64,000 bases of DNA from Hyphomonas sp. (GTDB lineage: Bacteria > Pseudomonadota > Alphaproteobacteria > Caulobacterales > Hyphomonadaceae): positions 145,116 to 209,115 of the forward strand of contig WGNP01000013.1 of assembly GCA_016124495.1 (NCBI GenBank), in the 5' to 3' direction. Below the pieces are notes generated by a model. It was not told the DNA's origin, ran no database searches, and worked only from the letters and a program-made list of their open reading frames with translations. A program made the position numbers and the translations under genes. Each line of letters begins with the position of its first letter. Position 1 is the first letter of the stretch. Below are positions 60,780-64,000 of the stretch, one piece after another.

Positions 60780-62909
60780 ATGTTCAATACGCAATCCGTG
60801 TCGCTGGAATGGGCCGGCCGCACACTCACGATCGAGACGGGCCATGTGGCGCGTCAGGCCGATGGCGCCGTCATGGTTACCTATGGCGACACCACGCTGC
60901 TCGCGACCGCCGTTTTCGCAAAATCGGCCAAGCCGGGTCAGGACTTCTTCCCCCTGACCGTCAACTATCAGGAAAAATACTTCGCAGCCGGCCGCATCCC
61001 CGGCGGCTTCTTCAAGCGCGAAGGCCGCCCGACCGAGAAAGAGACGCTGACCTCGCGCCTCATCGACCGGCCGATCCGCCCGCTGTTCGTCAACGGCTTC
61101 AAGAACGAAGTCCAGGTCATCATCACCGTTCTCTCCTATGACCTCGAGAACGATGCCGACGTGCTCGGCATGATCGGCGCGTCCGCCGCTCTCGTGCTGT
61201 CCGGCGCCCCGTTCATGGGCCCGATCGGCGCCGCCCGCGTCGGTTATATCGATGGCAGGTATGTCATCAACCCGACCCAGGCCGAAATTGAGGAATCCGA
61301 TCTCGACCTCGTCCTGGCCGGCACGTCCGACGCCGTGATGATGGTCGAATCGGAAGCCTACGAGCTTTCGGAAGAAATCATGCTCGGCGCCGTTGTCGCC
61401 GGCCATGACGCGATGCAGCCGGTGATCGATGCGATCATTCAGCTCGCCGAGAAAGCCGCCAACGCACCGTTCGAGTTCGAAGCCGAAGACAACTCTGCTG
61501 CTGTGAAAGCGATCGAGAAGATCGTCGGCAAGGACCTGTCGAAAGCCTACAAGATCACCGCGAAGGGCGAGCGTTATGCTGCCGTCGGCGCAGCCCGCGA
61601 TAAGGCGAAAGCTGCCCTCGTTGGCTCCGAAGACGCGCCCGGCGAAATGACCGCGGAGCTGTTCAAGACAGCGTTCAAGGAAGCTGAAGCTTCGGTGGTG
61701 CGCGGCGACATACTGAAAACGGGTGAGCGCATCGATGGCCGCAAGCTTGACCAGATCCGTCCGATCCTCGCCGAGGCAGGTTTCCTTCCCCGTACGCACG
61801 GCTCGGCCCTGTTCACGCGCGGCGAGACGCAGGCGATCTGCGTCACGACGCTCGGAACCTCCGATGACGAACAATATGTCGAAGGCCTGGACGGGACCCG
61901 AAAAGAGAAGTTCATGCTGCACTACAACTTCCCTCCGTACTCGGTTGGGGAAACGGGCCGCCTCGGCGGCGCCGGACGCCGCGAAATCGGCCACGGCAAA
62001 CTGGCCTGGCGCGCCCTTCAGGCCGTCCTGCCGAAGCATGAGGACTTTCCGTACACGATCCGTCTCGTCTCCGAGATCACCGAGTCCAACGGCTCGTCCT
62101 CGATGGCGACGGTCTGCGGTTGCTCCCTCGCCATGATGGATGCGGGCGTGCCGATCACGCGGCCCGTGTCGGGCATCGCGATGGGCCTCATCCTTGAAGG
62201 CAAGGACTTCGCGGTCCTCTCCGACATCCTCGGCGACGAGGATCACCTCGGCGACATGGACTTCAAGGTGGCTGGTACGGAGAAGGGCATCACCTCGCTC
62301 CAGATGGACATCAAGGTTGCCGGCATCACGCGTGAGATCATGGGCAAGGCCCTCGATCAGGCGAAAGGTGGCCGTCACCACATCCTCGGCGAAATGGCGA
62401 AAGGCCTTTCCTCCGCCCGCGGCAAGCTGGCTGAAACCGCCCCGCAGATGGAAATCATGAAAGTCCCGGTCGACAAGATCCGTGACGTAATCGGTTCCGG
62501 CGGCAAGGTCATCCGCGGCATCGTCGACCAGACGGGCGCCAAGGTGAACATCGAGGACGACGGCACGGTGCAGATCTCTGCGCTGGACCGCAAGTCGATC
62601 GACGCCGCCATCAAGATGATCCGCGGCATCACCGCGGAAGCCGAAGTCGGCGCCATCTACGAAGGCAAAGTCGTGTCGATGAAAGACTTCGGCGTGTTCG
62701 TGAACTTCTTCGGTCCGAAGGACGGCCTCGTCCACGTCTCGCAGATGGCCAACAAGCGCATTGGCCACCCGAAAGAGATGGTCAAAGAGGGCGATAAAGT
62801 CTGGGTCAAGCTCATGGGCCTGGACGAGAAGGGCAAGGTTCGCCTGTCGATGAAGGTCGTCGACCAGGAAACCGGCAAAGAAATCGAAGGGGCAGACGCC
62901 GGCGAGTAA
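60780..62909 (+). CDS. pnp: Polyribonucleotide nucleotidyltransferase (PNPase)
   Basis: PNPase is the phosphorolytic 3'-5' exoribonuclease of the degradosome. The 709-residue protein has two RNase PH-like cores ([19 protein letters not shown] in the first; [23 protein letters not shown] and [19 protein letters not shown] in the second). These are followed by an alpha linker, a KH domain ([15 protein letters not shown]) and an S1 domain ([17 protein letters not shown]). Confidence 0.97.
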   Translation: MFNTQSVSLEWAGRTLTIETGHVARQADGAVMVTYGDTTLLATAVFAKSAKPGQDFFPLTVNYQEKYFAAGRIPGGFFKREGRPTEKETLTSRLIDRPIRPLFVNGFKNEVQVIITVLSYDLENDADVLGMIGASAALVLSGAPFMGPIGAARVGYIDGRYVINPTQAEIEESDLDLVLAGTSDAVMMVESEAYELSEEIMLGAVVAGHDAMQPVIDAIIQLAEKAANAPFEFEAEDNSAAVKAIEKIVGKDLSKAYKITAKGERYAAVGAARDKAKAALVGSEDAPGEMTAELFKTAFKEAEASVVRGDILKTGERIDGRKLDQIRPILAEAGFLPRTHGSALFTRGETQAICVTTLGTSDDEQYVEGLDGTRKEKFMLHYNFPPYSVGETGRLGGAGRREIGHGKLAWRALQAVLPKHEDFPYTIRLVSEITESNGSSSMATVCGCSLAMMDAGVPITRPVSGIAMGLILEGKDFAVLSDILGDEDHLGDMDFKVAGTEKGITSLQMDIKVAGITREIMGKALDQAKGGRHHILGEMAKGLSSARGKLAETAPQMEIMKVPVDKIRDVIGSGGKVIRGIVDQTGAKVNIEDDGTVQISALDRKSIDAAIKMIRGITAEAEVGAIYEGKVVSMKDFGVFVNFFGPKDGLVHVSQMANKRIGHPKEMVKEGDKVWVKLMGLDEKGKVRLSMKVVDQETGKEIEGADAGE

Positions 62910-62933
62910 TCGCCCCGCAGCTTCAAGAATCGG

Positions 62934-62963
62934 AAGGGCCGCTCCTTGTGGGGCGGCCCTTTT
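62934..62963 (+). terminator. Terminator of pnp
   Basis: The perfect 9-base stem AAGGGCCGC (62934-62942) with GCGGCCCTT (62953-62961) is followed by TTCC; the T-run continues from the right arm. Confidence 0.75.
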
Positions 62964-63001
62964 CCATGACAAAGCCGTTTGTGGGCAAGAAGGCGTTTGA
63001 A

Positions 63002-63688
63002 ATGTCGAAGAAGAAAGCGTTCCTGATCGCGATGTCCGGCGGCTCCGGCTCCGGCAAGTCGACACTGGCGGCGGCGCTGCTCGAGCGGCTGGGGCCCGGC
63101 AAGGCAGTGATGTTTGGCGAGGACGCCTATTACCATCCGATGAGTTTCTACGGCGCTCCGAAAAGCGAGGACGAGCGCCACGCGCTGGTCAAGGGCATCA
63201 ACTATGACGATCCGAAATCCAAGGAGGTCGACCACCTCGTCTCGGACCTAAAGGCCCTCAAGGCCGGCGAGCCGGTTGACCAGCCGATCTATGATTACGA
63301 AATGCATGACCGCTCGAAGAAGACACGGCGGATAGAGTCTGCGCCGTTGCTGATCCTCGAGGGCATCCACGCGCTGTCGATGCCGAAGATCCGCTCACTG
63401 ATTGACCTGTCGGTCTATGTCGACACGCCGGACGACCTGCGGCTCGCGCGCCGTATCCGCCGCGACGTGATCGAACGAGGCCGCACGGTCGATTCGGTTC
63501 TGATGCAATACATGTCCACCGTCCGCGCCGCGCATTACCGCTTCACCTATCCGGCGATGTTCGAGGCCGATCTGGTGATTGCCGACGAGGGTGTGCCCGC
63601 TTACGGCGACGTGAAACCGTCGGCCGATGCGATCGAGCGGATGCTGGCGCCGGTCCTCGCGCGTCTGCAGACGGCCGGTGTGATCTGA
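63002..63688 (+). CDS. udk: Uridine kinase-like P-loop kinase
   Basis: This protein of about 228 residues belongs to the phosphoribulokinase/uridine kinase family. The ATP loop is MSGGSGSGKSTLAAAL; it also has FGEDAYYHPMSFYG, YDDPKSKEVDHLVSDL, PIYDYEMHDR and LILEGIHAL, matching the nucleoside-binding and Walker B sections of Udk. ATG 63002 has AAGAAGG eight bases upstream. ATG 62966 is an alternative, and GTG 62948 lies inside the pnp terminator. The true nucleoside substrate is inferred. Confidence 0.87.
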   Translation: MSKKKAFLIAMSGGSGSGKSTLAAALLERLGPGKAVMFGEDAYYHPMSFYGAPKSEDERHALVKGINYDDPKSKEVDHLVSDLKALKAGEPVDQPIYDYEMHDRSKKTRRIESAPLLILEGIHALSMPKIRSLIDLSVYVDTPDDLRLARRIRRDVIERGRTVDSVLMQYMSTVRAAHYRFTYPAMFEADLVIADEGVPAYGDVKPSADAIERMLAPVLARLQTAGVI

Positions 63689-63867
63689 TCCTCGGGGGCG
63701 CCCGCGAAGAACAAAGGGGCTCTGATTGGCGGATAAATGTCCGGCTGCGACGGTACGAGGTGAGCCCCCCGCGTGAGCCTGCTGATGCCCTTTCCATGCT
63801 GTCGTCCGCGCAGGGCAGCCATCAGGGGTTTAGACCCGGATCTCTGGCCTGATCCTTTTCAGATGGT

Positions 63868-64000
63868 TCAGGTTCTGTCGGCTTCATCCTTGCACCACTG
63901 TTTCCACATCCCGCGACAGGCGTCTTCGAGCTGGCGTGTGAAGCCGGCGCCGTCGCAGAAGGGCGAGTCTGCAAGACGGCTGCGCAAGGTGGCATGCAAG
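63868..64000 (-). CDS. 3' end of a TPR/SPINDLY-type glycosyltransferase (partial)
   Basis: A minus-strand frame runs off the right edge and stops with TGA at 63870-63868. Its last 44 codons include LRSRLADSPFCDGAG, then FTRQLEDACRGMWKQWC. The pattern R..L..SP.....FTR.LE.A.R.MW..WC matches the C-terminus of bacterial SPINDLY/O-GlcNAc-transferase-like TPR proteins. Only the tail is visible, so the call is provisional. Confidence 0.55.
   Translation of the reverse strand, partial: LHATLRSRLADSPFCDGAGFTRQLEDACRGMWKQWCKDEADRT

Noticed and set aside
60390..63065. An 891-codon open frame antisense to pnp
   Set aside because: It is the shadow of pnp and rpsO in a high-GC genome; its sequence is rich in His, Asp and Arg with no family motifs, while pnp is complete on the other strand.
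63689..63867. GGGGCTC/GAGCCCC inverted repeat after the uridine kinase as a structured RNA
   Set aside because: The arms are only 7 bases and over 30 bases apart, there is no T-run, and I could not match any known RNA family.

Overview
The window is a stretch of a high-GC alphaproteobacterial chromosome. Gene content and order point to the Hyphomonadaceae/Caulobacterales side of the class, with a Hyphomonas-like organism as my best guess. Supporting signs are CobS/CobT cobaltochelatase subunits, the his gene order B-H-A-F-E, an HWE-family histidine kinase, an NDUFA9-like complex I accessory protein, a YlxR/L7Ae fusion downstream of nusA, and the miaB-phoH-ybeY-corC-lnt block. No phage, insertion sequence, CRISPR array, rRNA or tRNA gene was recognised. 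The window is ordinary chromosomal backbone with interspersed accessory genes and a few decaying ones.

Layout. 1-4.0 kb: a methyltransferase pseudogene broken by several frameshifts, then cobS-cobT. 4.0-4.5 kb: a non-coding stretch with a 10-bp tandem repeat; it resembles a second non-coding stretch at 59.3-59.6 kb. 4.5-13.9 kb: hisE, hisF, hisA-hisH and hisB, all on the minus strand in the ancestral operon order but separated by unrelated genes (crotonase, diguanylate cyclase, CNNM/CBS protein, carotenoid oxygenase with a divergent TetR regulator). 14-22 kb: signalling genes (degenerate-GGDEF/EAL protein, three-PAS HWE kinase with a single-domain receiver), small enzymes, a CoA-ester lyase, a YqaE-type peptide and xerD. 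22-28 kb: aroK-aroB, a second CNNM protein, bolA, a J-domain protein, an NDUFA9-like protein and uppP. 28.3-34.3 kb: gltD-gltB behind an AT-rich promoter region with a 21-bp palindrome. 34-42.6 kb: a DUF4349 lipoprotein, then a lipid-metabolism group (acyl-CoA carboxylase beta subunit, SCP2, alpha/beta hydrolase, acyl-CoA ligase, MDR oxidoreductase) and a sodium:alanine symporter. 42.7-49.6 kb: miaB-phoH-ybeY-corC-lnt-XRE-trmB and a cold-shock gene with a strongly structured leader. 49.8-58.2 kb: rimP-nusA-ylxR-infB-(YcxB-like)-rbfA-(membrane protein)-truB. 58.2-64 kb: an alcohol dehydrogenase, a DUF2721 protein, rpsO-pnp, a uridine kinase-like gene and the 3' end of what looks like a SPINDLY-type glycosyltransferase.

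The genes form a few functional groups: histidine synthesis, shikimate synthesis, glutamate synthesis from glutamine, the transcription/translation operon around nusA-infB-rpsO-pnp, cell-envelope functions (lnt, uppP, xerD for chromosome resolution) and c-di-GMP/stress signalling. Packing is tight: several same-strand pairs overlap as ATGA or GTGA, and four convergent pairs overlap by exactly their stop codons. The most unusual items are the paired non-coding elements, the nested inverted repeats in the cold-shock leader, the gltD palindrome and the dispersed but collinear his genes. All names rest on reading the protein sequences by eye; no database search was possible.
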